The position numbers and the translations under genes were made by a program. Below, one piece after another: positions 9,843 to 22,700 of a stretch of DNA of 64,000 bases. The notes beneath the pieces were generated by a model. That model did not search any database. It was not told the DNA's origin and saw only the letters and a program-made list of their open reading frames with translations. Every line of letters starts with the position of its first letter. Position 1 is the first letter of the stretch. This DNA comes from Manduca sexta (Eukaryota; Arthropoda; Insecta; Lepidoptera; Sphingidae), in the NCBI RefSeq assembly GCF_014839805.1, contig NC_051118.1, positions 3,154,391-3,218,390 on the forward strand. Direction: 5' to 3'.

Positions 9843-12800
9843 GTCGAACTGCTGCACGCGCAGGTCGCCGTCGTATCGGGTGACGAAACCGTCGGTGGAC
9901 GCGTCAGCCGAGCAGCCGCCGCCAGCGGAGCACCATCTGCTGGAGCCGACGCCCTCGGTCAAGGAGACGCGCCCGCAGCTGAAGGGGCCGCGCCCGGTCG
10001 GGTCCAGTGTCTCAGGTAACAAGAGAGTAGACTATACTGGGTCATTTTGACATTGCATTACTAAATGAAACCACATACTCGTCTTCGCCTATGCTGACAT
10101 TGTGCCAAAAATCATCCATTAATAACAAATATTTTCACAAAACAAAACCCAGTTTTAGTTTCCTATTTTGTTGATCATTTTGTAGTTTAATGCGAAAATG
10201 GTTTGTACGTGGGTATATTTCTAGCTGAAAGTATGATGTTACTGCTGCGACAAATTCTCTCAGAGTAGGAATAGTGGCATTAGGACGATAAAATTAAAAT
10301 TACTTTTTATTAATATTTAATTTGTTCGAAACTTACACTTTTTTATTTTTATACGGCTCAAGTAACTTATTGTGAAAGGTTATTTCTAAGTAGATAAGTA
10401 TGTGGTTTCATTTAGTAACGCGATGTCAAAATGACACTGTATATGACTGATGACGAGTGTGGATTGCTTTTGTTTCAATGCCGAAGAGTGATATTTTCCT
10501 GAACCCGACACAACTTGTAGGTACTAATATGCATAAATGCGGTCTACAATCCTAATGATAATTATATTTTACATCATTTACGAAAGGGAAGCCGGTAGGA
10601 ATCGGGTTATATTCGCCATTGATTGGTATTTACAAAATTGTGAGTGTGTCGCAGTGGCAAAGGGTGAAGTTTTCCGAAAGGGAACGCTACATAACATATA
10701 GGTACAGATGCATAAATGAGGTCTGCAAATCATTTTAATGTTAATTAGATTTTACATGTAAGAGAAGCCGGTAGTAATCGGGCTATGTGGACCTTTCGCC
10801 ACTGGTGTGTCGACCTCTTTATAAAAATAATGGTAGAAACCATTGAATGTGGCAGTAACGTTGAAACCTTACAATGGGTACTGTAAGAAATTAAGTGGTA
10901 GGTAGCTCTAAGTCAGGATATCAAAATAAAAGTCTCTGCCACCCTTCCTAACGATTCAAAATTAGAACATTAAAATGAACATTAATTGAAATAATGTATG
11001 AATAAAAACTTAACTCATCAAACTGTAGCAATTTGCTACGGTGTTTCGTAGTAGTGCTACGCATTTACTACGCCGCTACGTGATTAAGTAAATGCTTTTT
11101 GCGAAGTACTTAATTATTTTACAATTAATTATAGTATTAATTAAAAAGGTAGTGTAGATTAAAGATTATTCGAAAATTAATTACTTAAAACCAAAAGTTA
11201 ATAAATTATTGTTAATAAACAGTTAATTAAATACCACTAAATATTAACACAGGTATCATTTGAACATCACAAATATTTTCTTGAATATATATTTTTGAAT
11301 AAATATTTAACTTATAATTTCTATATTTATCATATTTTTATCGTCACATCGGTCTAGTGCCAGCATGTATGAGCTGGGTACTGAGAATAGGTTCGATACC
11401 TAGACTGGATAACAACTTAGTGTAGGTTTTTAATACGTTTTTTTAGATTACGTCTGTTACCCAAACATGCGTGGCGTTAAGTAGACATATCAATGCCGCA
11501 TCCTGCTTGAATGTTAAATATTAAACATAGAACCATTGACATAATGAACAGCATATTTATAGGTAGTACAATTTTTGTTTATATAACCCACTTAATGATA
11601 AGCAGATGTTTATATTGATTTTGTAGAGTCGTTTCCGTAGTATAATTTCAATTAGGGCATAAGGAAGATAATCTAGTAATGTAATTTAGTGCTTAAGTAT
11701 TCTTTCTAATGATTGTGTTCTGTGCTATGTCTTTTGTTAAAAAAAAAATATCTAGAACCATCCTCACACAAAAATACCTAATTTTAAGTCAAAGACGTAG
11801 ATGAAAATAAATTGTAGTATTATGAGACTAAAATTTCCAAAATGCTGTTAAAAATTGACCCATAACTTCCCACCTCCAGACTCCATCTCTCTCTCGTCTC
11901 CGGTGACATGCGCGACGCCGAAGGAAGATGCAGAGGGTCCGCCGATGCCAGCCAACGTGGCCGCCTTGCCGGAGGAGCATCGCTGCTGCCTGCTGGGACG
12001 GGTGCCGGGCCAGCGGCCGCGCAGGCGCAAGGCGATGCTCATATACGTGTGCGCTGCGGATTCTCAAGGTATTGAAGCTGAACCATAGAGTAGTAATAGA
12101 CTATCCTGAATTCTATGGTAAGAGTCCATATGGTTGCACGAGAGTAATATATTGTAGCGTTAAACGATTCTACACAACAAGGGGTGAATATGATAATCGT
12201 CCTAAACGATTAAATAAAAAGGTGATTTACAAAAAATCTCATTTATTTTTAAATCTTGAAAAATAACATTTATTTTTAAATCCTAGAAATAAATCACCTG
12301 TTTCTCTATTTATTTATTTATTAGGTTTTAATTTAATTTAAAAGTCATTTCAAGCGCAATTTCATAATAGTAAAAGAATGTATTGCACCCGCGTACACAT
12401 CATAACGTTTATTACACTGAAAGATAGACATCATTCTATAATACCATAATATAGTGACTGACCGATAAAACTGTTGCTTTCGTCTACTATTATTTTTAAG
12501 ATATCAACCATAATGCTTGCTACTTGAAAGGCGAGCTACTTCCGTTTCGTTTTAACTGCAAAAAGCCATCTCCCAGCATCAAATGAACAATTTGTCTAGT
12601 CGTATAAAAAAAATATTGCATGCTATTGTAGTGTACTAAGTATATAAGCTATGTAACGTATTGTAATAAGCTAGTATTATGAGAGCAGTCCAATAAAGAA
12701 CCTGAAACCAACAAACACGTCTCAACATATATCCATCCTTCCATTACACTATGAATAACACCCTGCGTTACAGATTGCTGCGCCGAGAAAGGCGCGCTAC

Positions 12801-13733
12801 AGTGCGGCGCGGCGGCGGTGCTGCGCGTGCGCGCGCGCCGCCGCGGCTGGCGCGTGCACGTCGCCGACCTGCACTGGCGCTCGCCGCTCGAGCAGCAGCG
12901 CGACCATCGCTTCCCCGTGCTGTGTATCGCTGAGCTTACTCGTAAGTTGTCTTTAAGGCCCGTTTTCCTCTATGATCAATTATAATTAAAGCCTACTGCA
13001 CACTACACTGGATGAATTACTAGTGAGCCCGCAGCGCCTACGCCTCGCTGTGACTTTGCTCGCAGCTCATCAGTTTGTTAAGAGCCTTTAGAGTATTCAG
13101 CTTCTGTACTTGTTCCATCATTATCTGACTAGCAGAATAAGGAATCCGACTTCTTTCCTCTTCCAGTATTTTAACCACATCATTCCTCATTCCAGGTCAA
13201 TCGGAGCTAGGTGCGGTGGTGCCGGTGCTGTTCCTGAACTCGGACCTGGGCACGCCACTGCTGCCGCATACGCTCGAGTGCGCTGACTTCCAGGCGGCGC
13301 TCGATGCCGCAGATGACGAGAATGACAAAGCATTGCTGAATAAATGGTAAGTTGAATATTACTTCGGTGGCGTATTTGTAATTTGTACGTGGTAAGTCTA
13401 CGATCACGGTGCTGAGGTCTTGGGTTCAAATTCCGGGTCTGTTCAAAAATAATTGTGACTAAGTTTATTCATCTTAGAAATGACTCAGTCACAGCTCGGA
13501 GTCAGGAAGTTAGCTGTGTGATATCACCGTATCTCGAAGTATATGATTGAGCTGACTGAGTTCCCTCCCATTCCAGGTACAGCCTGGACAGCAGCCGCAG
13601 CCCGGCGTGCTACCGGCTGGTGCGCGGCGCGCCTGCGCGCTGGCGGCGCGAGATGGCGCGCGCGCTGTCCGTGCTCGTGCGCACGCTGCCCATGGAGGCC
13701 TGCGACGCGTACCTCACCACTGTTGTTGAACAG
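9843..13733 (+). CDS. NWD-like gene: N-terminal domain exons
   Basis: Five exons (9843-10015, 11880-12068, 12774-12941, 13196-13346, 13577-13733) give residues 1 to 279. The first exon is rich in Pro/Ser (EPTPSVKETRPQLKG) and looks like a disordered lead. Residues from about 108 (MLIYVCAADSQ), through WRVHVADLHW, to VVPVLFLNSDLGTPLLP have the beta-alpha-beta spacing of the N-terminal domain of NWD and NPHP3-like proteins, which normally reads roughly VFISSTF...FEVVDLRWG...FVVLLG..YG..PLP. The upstream reading frame of the first exon is open back to 9673, but base composition changes sharply at the CAG at 9840-9842, so a splice acceptor there is preferred over an in-frame ATG at 9673, 9772 or 9787. 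Confidence 0.75.
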
Positions 13734-16700
13734 GTGCAGATTCCTTGCTTACAAGCGACCGGTCCGCCGTCGCCCTAGTTGCAGAACATCAGGCCTCAAA
13801 CTATCTCCATAAAAATTGCGCGCGGTTTCAACTGGGAAAAAGTCTATCTGTGATGAAAGTCGCGCTATGTATTTTCCCAATATAGAAAATAACCAATGTC
13901 CTTCCTAAAGTCTCAAGCTATCTCCATACAAAACTTCATAATTTTTTTTTGGTAATTTTTCAGTTTATCGCGTTTAAACAGACGCAACGGGGAAGTTTGT
14001 TTTGGTTATCCTTACAATATGTATTTAATTCCGTGATGACCATTGTTTCCAGGAAGTGCAGCACACGGTGTTGATGAGCGTGGAGGCGGCGCGGCGCTGC
14101 GTGTGGGTGTGCCGAGCCGGCACTCCCAGCGTCACCAGCGCCGAGCCTGCCGACGCGGCTGACGCGGCGCATCATCACGAGCTGCAGCGGCGTCTGGCTA
14201 ACCTGCAGAAGGATCTGAAGGTAGCATATAAGTGTAAAAATATTGTTGGCGTTGACTTGACCAGCTAATTGAGAGAGCTTGGAGATTCTAGTAGGTACAC
14301 CAGCAAAAACTAGAAATCGAAATCCTTACGAATACTTCATGATAGAAAGTGGTCACATAGTTGGTGGTAGATCTCTCATATGTGAGAGTCCGCTTGGGTA
14401 TGTATCAGCGCATTATTTCCGCCGCCAAGCAGCAGTGTGTAGTCACTGTTGTGTTCGGGTTTGAAAGACATTGTAGCCAGTGTAACTACTGGAGATAAAA
14501 AGACTTAACATCTCATGTCTCAGGATGGCGAGCGCAGTGGAATACTAAACAATATCTCATAATTCAAGATATTGGATGGTGTTTCTACTGTTTATGGGCG
14601 GTCGTATGGCTTACCATCAGACGAACGGCAAGCTTGTCTCGCCATTGAAAGCAACAAACAAAAAGACACGGTCATATTTAAAATGACGATAAAGTGAAGC
14701 TGTACACTAGATTAGAGTACTGAAGTGCCTGTATTCGTGTTGCAGTTGCACCTGAGCGAGCGCAACATAATCCGCGCGAGCGTGCGCGGGCGCGCGGCGG
14801 CGGGCGCGGGCGGCGACGAGCAGTACCTCGAGCGGGTCCGCGGCGCGCTCGCCGAGCGGCTCGACGCGCTGCTCGACTCGCTCGTGGCCGACCACGACGC
14901 GCCGCCGGGACACAACGGCGTGCCCGCCACGTGAGCATCATGTGCCATGCCACGTACATCAGTGGCGAACGGTCCACATAACCCGATTCCTGCCGGCTTC
15001 CCTTGCGTGTAAAATCTAATTATCATTAGAATGATTTGCACCGCATTTATGCATATTAGTATATGTGGTGTCGAGTTACCTTTCGGAAAACTTCACTCAT
15101 CGCCACTGACGTACATATATTGCATATGAAAACACACATCCCTCCCTTATCTCCAAAAGGGTAGACAGAGATGTAACCAACTTTTTTCAACATTTTGTCT
15201 GACTCCAGGTTGTTGGATGAGATAAACGAGCACCTGTCGTTCTGCCAGAAGGCCGCGCAGTGCACCTCCAACAGAGAAGTCACACTTAACGAACTCAAAA
15301 CGTGAGTAAATATATCTATAGGTAGAAGGAACTTTACGATGCGTAGTGTCTCGTACTAGCTTTTTCGCAGATGGTATGAGCTTCTATAACTGCGGCCATA
15401 AATGACTTAATACTTGGTCGTGATCTGGTGATTTCTGCGCCCTTCCAGGGTCTGGTCTCTATCCCTAGACCTCGCTAACACTGCACTCATTATGGCACTT
15501 GCAGCTTGTCTTTGCCAGGGCATTCTGATGTTTATGGGCGACCGTGAGTATTTAGTAATTACTGTATTTAGTAACTACAGGTGGACCGTCAGCTCATCTG
15601 TCTTCATAAGGTATAAAGAATACTAAACAGTTTCCACCCACAATTATTTTATTCTCTGCATACCATCGCATTATTCATTTCTGCCAAACAGGCACTGTTA
15701 CATTTAATTTTAATTACGGAGAATTATGGGAGATCTATGAATACTTTTAAAAGAACCGGGATTCTTGAGGTCTTCAACAGTTTCTGTATTTAAACTTGTA
15801 AAAGCGGATGTACGGAGCAAAATCTTCATGAAATTACTACCAAGTTTCTCAAAAAAAAAACGTCTAAATTGTCATGAAAAATTAATCAATTTACGTATTC
15901 AAAATTTTCTTGTTACTAACGTGGTGACATAAAGTTGTCATGAAGAATTGTTAATTAATTTACGTAGTCAACATTTTCTTGTTGCTAACGTGGTGATATC
16001 AACTGGTCCGCGTGCAGGTACATAACGAGCGACAGCACGGTGCCGCTGGCGCTGATCGGCGGCGCGGGCTGCGGCAAGGCCACGCTCGTGGCGCGCGCCG
16101 TCACCATCGCGCCCTCCTTCCAGCAGGACCTCGCCGTCATCGTCAGGTACACTCCCCTCTCTCTGGTACATGGTTTCGCTTGCCTGGCGTAAAAGGGCCA
16201 ATGGGGGTCTCGGACGGAAGGAAGGGGCTGTCCGTGATCTTTGTATTATCTTTTGGTACATTATTGGTATACTTCTGATGGACGGCAGCGTCGAACGTAG
16301 GCCTTATCCACACTACTCATCTCTTCGTTTCTCTTCTCTTCTCCACTCGTCTTCTCTTTTATAACTTCTTTTATCATTAGACTATCCACTTCGCAACTTT
16401 TCTTTTCTCAGCTCTCCAAATCATTTATTTCCACTTTCCTTCTTCACACACCTGCTCTTCTCTTCTTCCTCTCTCTCTTCTCTCTTAAAATGCAGTTTGT
16501 TTTTTAAATCCGGAACCTAAACTATCCTAATCGCTATCTGCAGACAGATTCCATGGCTAACAATTTTATTCTGATTAATCCATTTTTCAATACTTATTGT
16601 TTTGATCTCTGTTCCAGGTTCGTGGGTCTGACGCCGCAGTCCAGCAGCTCCCACCAGCTGCTCAAGTCGATAGTAGATCAGTGCCATGTATTGAACACCG

Positions 16701-19700
16701 GCACGGTGTACAGGGGGAAGAATGTAAGTAGCCTTTTTCTTCTTCTTTTCTTCTTCACTCCCGAATGTTACCTTACCTGACTTTAATAAAGGCTTCTAAT
16801 TCGGATGGATTTTAGGCTGTGAATTTTGTTGACGTATTTCACAATATGGCTGGTAGTGGATTAATGGTCGCTTTGCATCTCACGATAATGTACATCAGTG
16901 TGCACGGTCAGTAATTTCTTTGTTACCTAAATCCATTCAAACTGACTTTAGTATAGTGTCAATATTGACAGCTTGTGGTTGTGTAAGAGCGGCGCTTATA
17001 ATATAAGAACTTGAATCTAAGTTGAAACCTGGATGTCAATAAAAAATATTAGCCAAATACCTAAAATTATTTGTTGTTCAAGTGAATAAATAGGTCATAA
17101 CAGTGACATTTTGGTTGCCATTTTAGTTCAGATTTTGAACAAATAGTTTATAAAGACGTTCGTGTCTATAAAATATACGTGAATGATCCCTAAGATGTTT
17201 CTATTACATAGATACGTTGTCCGAGCTCAATACTGGCAAGACGAAAGCAAGGTAATTGCCCGACATTCACTTAGTCAACGTCCAACCACTGTCGACGCTA
17301 GACGGCTTACTAACTTTTTGTATGTTTATAAATAAAATGCCTTCCTGTGTTTTTAGACGCTGTACAAATTATAACTGTGAATGAAAAAAACGTTTCATTA
17401 CATACGTTAGTAATAAGTGTACACTATTTAACTTATTTATTTTAATATGCATTTTATTCAACTGTCATGGCGACGGGGCGGTCGACGCTCGGGCTCACTC
17501 GGGCTCACTCGGTCGGCGTCGGGCCCATTCGGGCGGCGTCGGGTCTACTCGGGCCGTATCAATGCGACCGGCTAGGGCTGTGACTATAGTAAATACTGCG
17601 CTATTTTTATGTGCAATTTTGTTAGTGTATGACGTGTCTGTGGCGGTACAGTTAGTGCATACACCGCCATCTCGTCAACATCGCCGGAACTGCAAGATGA
17701 TCGTTGCAGTCGCGATAGATGGCAACATCGATCCTGAATCACGTCGAGGTCACCACTGTAGCGGCGAAAATGTTGACGCCGCGGTAGAGGAACGCAACCA
17801 TCTGTTACGTCGCTACACGTCTATTTGTAAAACGTCATTGAATGATGGTATGACATTGGTGTGCAGGAGGCGGGGTCGCTGGGCGCGGCGCTGCGGCGGT
17901 CGCTGGGCGCGCTGGCGCGGCGGCGGCCCGTGCTGCTGGCGGTGCTCGGCGCGGACGCCCTGCGCGCGGCGCGGTGGCTGCCCGAGCGCCTGCCGCCCAA
18001 CGTCAAGATGATCGTCACCGTCACCGAGGGTAACACGAGACATACACTTATTGAGAATTCTCTAGTTATCTGTTTTCATTGACAATGTACAGTGTCCATA
18101 GGGGTGTCTCTAGTGAACCCGTGAAGCATCTCAATGTTTGCCGGCAAACATGACAGCTACATTGACATTTACGTGTGACACGGGAATATAACCTTATATA
18201 CTACATAATAAGGTTATTTTTCCGTGACACGCGTAGTCATGTAGCTGTAATGTTTGCCGGCAAACATTGAGATGCTTTAAGTGCTAAATTAAACCACCAA
18301 TTACACAACAGCATATTACTAAACGACCATACATTGTGCCGGGCGTTACTAGACTACTTAACGGCACTAAACAAACATTCATATAAAAATGCAACTGCAA
18401 TTGACAATACATGAGCCGCTACACACTCATGTCTCGCTTCACTGTTAACTTCTTGCAGCGATACACATCTCTAAAGGAACGGTTATTGCTGATAGGAAAT
18501 TAATCGTTTTGACGGAAATTAATTATATCTATATATATAAAAATGAATCCTTATTTCCCTTGGTCACGCCATCACGCGTGAACGGCTGGACCGATTTCAC
18601 TATTTTTTTGTTGTGTTTGTTATTGTTAGAAGAAGGTTCTTATGACAGAAAAAGTTCAAAAAAAATTCGTGGAAAATTAGAAAATTTAAGAAAGCTTAAC
18701 GAAAATATTAATTTTATATAATTGTCAATTGTTTGAAATAACTGTCAGCGCTTGACAGAATGCGCGCTGCAAATTCATAGTTAAGACGGGACAACGTCTG
18801 ACGGGTCAACTAGTTAATTATATTTGTAGTAAATAATAAATAATACATTAAACGAAGGTATACACAACAGATTAATTCTACATCAGAACGAATTGCAAAC
18901 TACATTTATACATATTGGTACCTATATGCTGTGTCGAGTTCGCTTTCGGAAAATTTTACCTTCAGCCACTAATATCTTATCCTTCTTAAATCTATTCTAT
19001 TAACGATAAAATATATAATTAAATTCACATATCCGTCGTATGACGGGTCGGCCCTACAATATGGTTGAGGAGGCCGATGACTGGCACATGCGTCATACTC
19101 GTGAACGGGTGCTGCTTGTGTGGACTGTTCTGCCCATTTCGCTTACTATTTCTAATTGCTAGGTGCTAAGAGGAAATATTTATGAGCATAATAAAAATAA
19201 AAATCATGATTCCTGAGAGGGTTGTGCACTCATATGAAAATTTATATTAATTTATACCTTATTTTACGAGCATATAAATGAACTGCTCTAAACAACAATA
19301 AAAACCAATTGATTTTGAAAAGAGCAACACCAGAATTTCTACCGTTCTTCTCTGGTGAGAACTGCTTTCCGAACTGGTGGTAGAGTTAATATTGACGGAA
19401 TCTAAATAATGTATAACATTTTACGGATGCAAATAAATCATTTTATTTCGTAAACTTCCAGAAACGGACGAACCATCTAGCTCAGCGATCATGGCGGTGC
19501 TCTCATCAGAGGATGGACCCAAGGTCCTCAGAGCCCCTCCCGTAGGCCCTGAGGAGGCTAAGGCAGTGCTGACGGCGTGTGCTGCCACTTACAGCAAGAC
19601 TGGAGCAGCATCACCACCAGAGGCTGCTGTGAAGGCCGTGCAAAAGTGCACCTTACCGCTTTATGCGAAGGTTAGTTTTACAATGAGCGTCGATCAATCG

Positions 19701-22700
19701 TCGTCTCTCGCCTGGTTAGTATTGATATTTTTAAAAACTATATTTATTTCGTCATTTTATTCTAAGTCTATGTCCTGTCCTAGATGTAAACCAGATTTTT
19801 TGTGGATAATTTTGCGTTTAAATAAGTTTTTCTCTAAATGTTATATGGAATAAATATGTATATCTTAAAAGAACTTAAAAACTTTTTTTTCCTGCGGCAC
19901 ATTTTCGTTAAAATAATTTAAACTTAATAAATACAAATTATTAAAATACCTATTTACAGATCCTAGCTTGGCAAATATCATTATCAGCGGAAACCTTCAC
20001 GGAACAATCCGAACCTGAAACAGCGCCGGAGCTGGTCATCTGCGAAGACCTGGAAGGTCAATTGACACAGATCCTGATCACCACTGAAGCAGCTCTGGGC
20101 GCGGAGAAGGTCAAGACGTGCCTGGCGTTACTGACGGCTGCAAGGCGAGGTTTAGACGACACGGAGATCCTAGATATCCTAGCTCATGATGACCTGTTCA
20201 GGAGTGAGGAGACTTATTGTGAGTATGATTTGTGATGCTTACAGATAATAGTATCAAGGTGTCAGATTGTCTTTTGGAACTGTGTTCTTGAGTTATTTAG
20301 TACGAAATACGTTGAATTAAGATTTGAAAACGAATTAGTTTATTAAAGGAGACGGGCGAAACTTCATAGAACCTTGGGCTTGGTGTTACTGAGATGATTT
20401 ATGCATTATTTTATAGGAATAATAGAACCATTTCTAAATTAGAAAAAAAAACTGTCTCTACAATGGGAGTAATGAAATAATCACTATAGAATACAGCGTA
20501 AATAAAAACACTTTTCTGTGAATAACTTCGTATTTACCCGATAACACAAGATGTTCACAGCACCTAATCATTGTCCATTGGATTGCCGTGTTGACTAATG
20601 AGCAGCTGGCTTAAATAATAACCAGAATTGAAATTATCGCATGGAATGGACGAGGACCGATATAAAGGTACTTATCGCAAGATGAAACTACGTGTAGGTT
20701 GCAATTAATACAATGGTGTTGATGGTTTATCGTTACTTTCCGAAATCCAGTAGAACAAGCAAAATCAGTCGAGCAAGCAAGAAATCAAAGTCCGTTGTTG
20801 AATAAGCGTGGGTAGTTCATTAAAACAGCAATCGTCTAAAGATTCTCGGAAAGCCGTAGTCGTTAAAAAAAAAATCAAACCAAAAACATTCACTTGCGCA
20901 GAAGTACAGAAAGCGAATAACAATAATATACATTAATAATAGACATATACATTAAGTATAGATATTCCCGATACAGGAAGTCAGTTACTTATTCATAATA
21001 AAAAATATTTTATTTTCCCATTGTAATACAATCTAATATTTTTTAATAGCAGATATAAAAATAGAAGAGGAATATTGATATATGTTTTATAAGTGTACTG
21101 TCAAGCCCAATTTCGCCCGTCTCCTTTATCAATTTATACCATAATAATATATAATGTAGGGTATTTTAAAAACTGTAATGCAGAATTAAATATTCAATTA
21201 CAATTTTTTTTTTAAAGTTACTGTGTTTCTTTTGTTTACATACAAATTTTGCCATCTGGGGTATGGTTGGAATGACAAATTCTTTCTTTAAGATCTATTG
21301 TCCGGCTAGAAGGACCAATAATCCGGTTAGAAGGACCAATTGTTTCAACATATCGCAAGAGTAGTAATGTTTTAAGTTAGGTACGTAGTATAGTAAGCAG
21401 CGATAGCCTAGTTGGTTGTGGAACGGACTTCCGAGACAAATGTTTAAATCCCAAGGGCACACACCTCTGACTTTTCTTATTGAATTATGTGTGTATTCTT
21501 TGTGAATTATCTCTTGCTATAACGCTGAAGGAAAACATCGTGAGGAAGCAATACCTGAGAAGTTCTCTATAGGAATTTCGAGGTTGTGAAGTCTACCAAT
21601 CCGCACTAGGCCAGCGTGGTGTACTACGGCCTAATCCCTCTCAGTAGTAGAGGAGACCCGCGCCCAACAGTGGGACAGTATATAATACAGGGCTGATATT
21701 ATATTTATTTTTACTTGAATATATAGCTTCTAAAAACTACACAAGTGCACCGTTTTGCTGGGGAAGGTAACTTAGTACACGAGTCTCGTCTCGTCGACTC
21801 ACGGTTCACACACCCAGCTGATGATAACGTGCATGTGTGCGGCAGTGCCGTGGGCGCCGGCGTCGCTGTTCTGGCCGGTGGTGGCGGCGCTGCTGGCGCC
21901 GTGGCTGCGCTGGGACGCGCGCGGCGCGGCGCGCTGGCGGGACGCGGCGCTGGCGGGCGCGGCGCGCGAGCGGTACCTCGCCGACTGCGAGCCCGCTGTA
22001 CGCCGCACGCTCGTGGACTACTACGAGGTGACACTCACACCTTCCACCTTTTTTATGACCTTCAAATTCATCAGTTCAATTTAAGATTTGGCATAGTACA
22101 GCAACTAAGTGCTTGTAGCCATATAATAGAAGAAAAAAAAATTAAGATACAAATAAAATATTTTTTTTTTATTTTCTAGATCCTTATTAATTTTAAGGCC
22201 TACGAGAACTATTGGCAAATCCAACATCCACCTTTCACCTTTCTTTATGACCTTCACGTCAGTCAGAAGTTCCAATGTAAGATCGAAATAAAATATTTTT
22301 TATGAATTTTCTAGATCATTTTTAATTTTAAAGCATATGAGACCTACTGACAAATCCAACATCTCAATCTAGACCCCATAATATTCTGCTACTATACCAA
22401 AGAGAGTCCCGTCATAGTAACGGCAATTTATTTCAGGGCGTGTGGTACACAGAAAACGATCCCAAGATGGCGGGCCGTCTGGTATCGCAAGAGAACAAGT
22501 TTTCTGATGACTGGTAAGAATTCAAATGTGAAAATAAGTAGCTGTGGAAAAAACCAAGAATTGTTTAAATAATTATAATAAATCTGGTTTATAATCTATT
22601 TGATCGCCATACACCAAAAAGAAGAAAAATAAAGTTTTCTTTTCTCACTTATTATTGAAAATGAATTATTTACCCGCAGCTACAACACCAGAAAACTGGA

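Noticed and set aside
11024..11092. Cluster of GTAGC/GCTACG words as a regulatory array
   Set aside because: Spacing is irregular and no single palindrome or known factor site emerges; it is probably chance.
11345..11420. A tRNA gene (A- and B-box-like sequences), and likewise at 24340, 32870, 39018 and 58533
   Set aside because: None folds into a full cloverleaf with paired acceptor stem, and each is joined to a repeated SINE body or is degraded.
12590..12770. Possible solo LTR (TATAAG, AATAAAG, terminal CA)
   Set aside because: No second copy, no clear TG...CA boundaries and no flanking duplication could be found. The motifs alone are too common in AT-rich DNA.
17562..18011. A 149-codon plus-strand open frame starting MRPARAVTIVNT
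   Set aside because: It begins in repeat element X and runs out of frame through an NWD-like exon. It is broken in the second copy of the element and resembles no protein.
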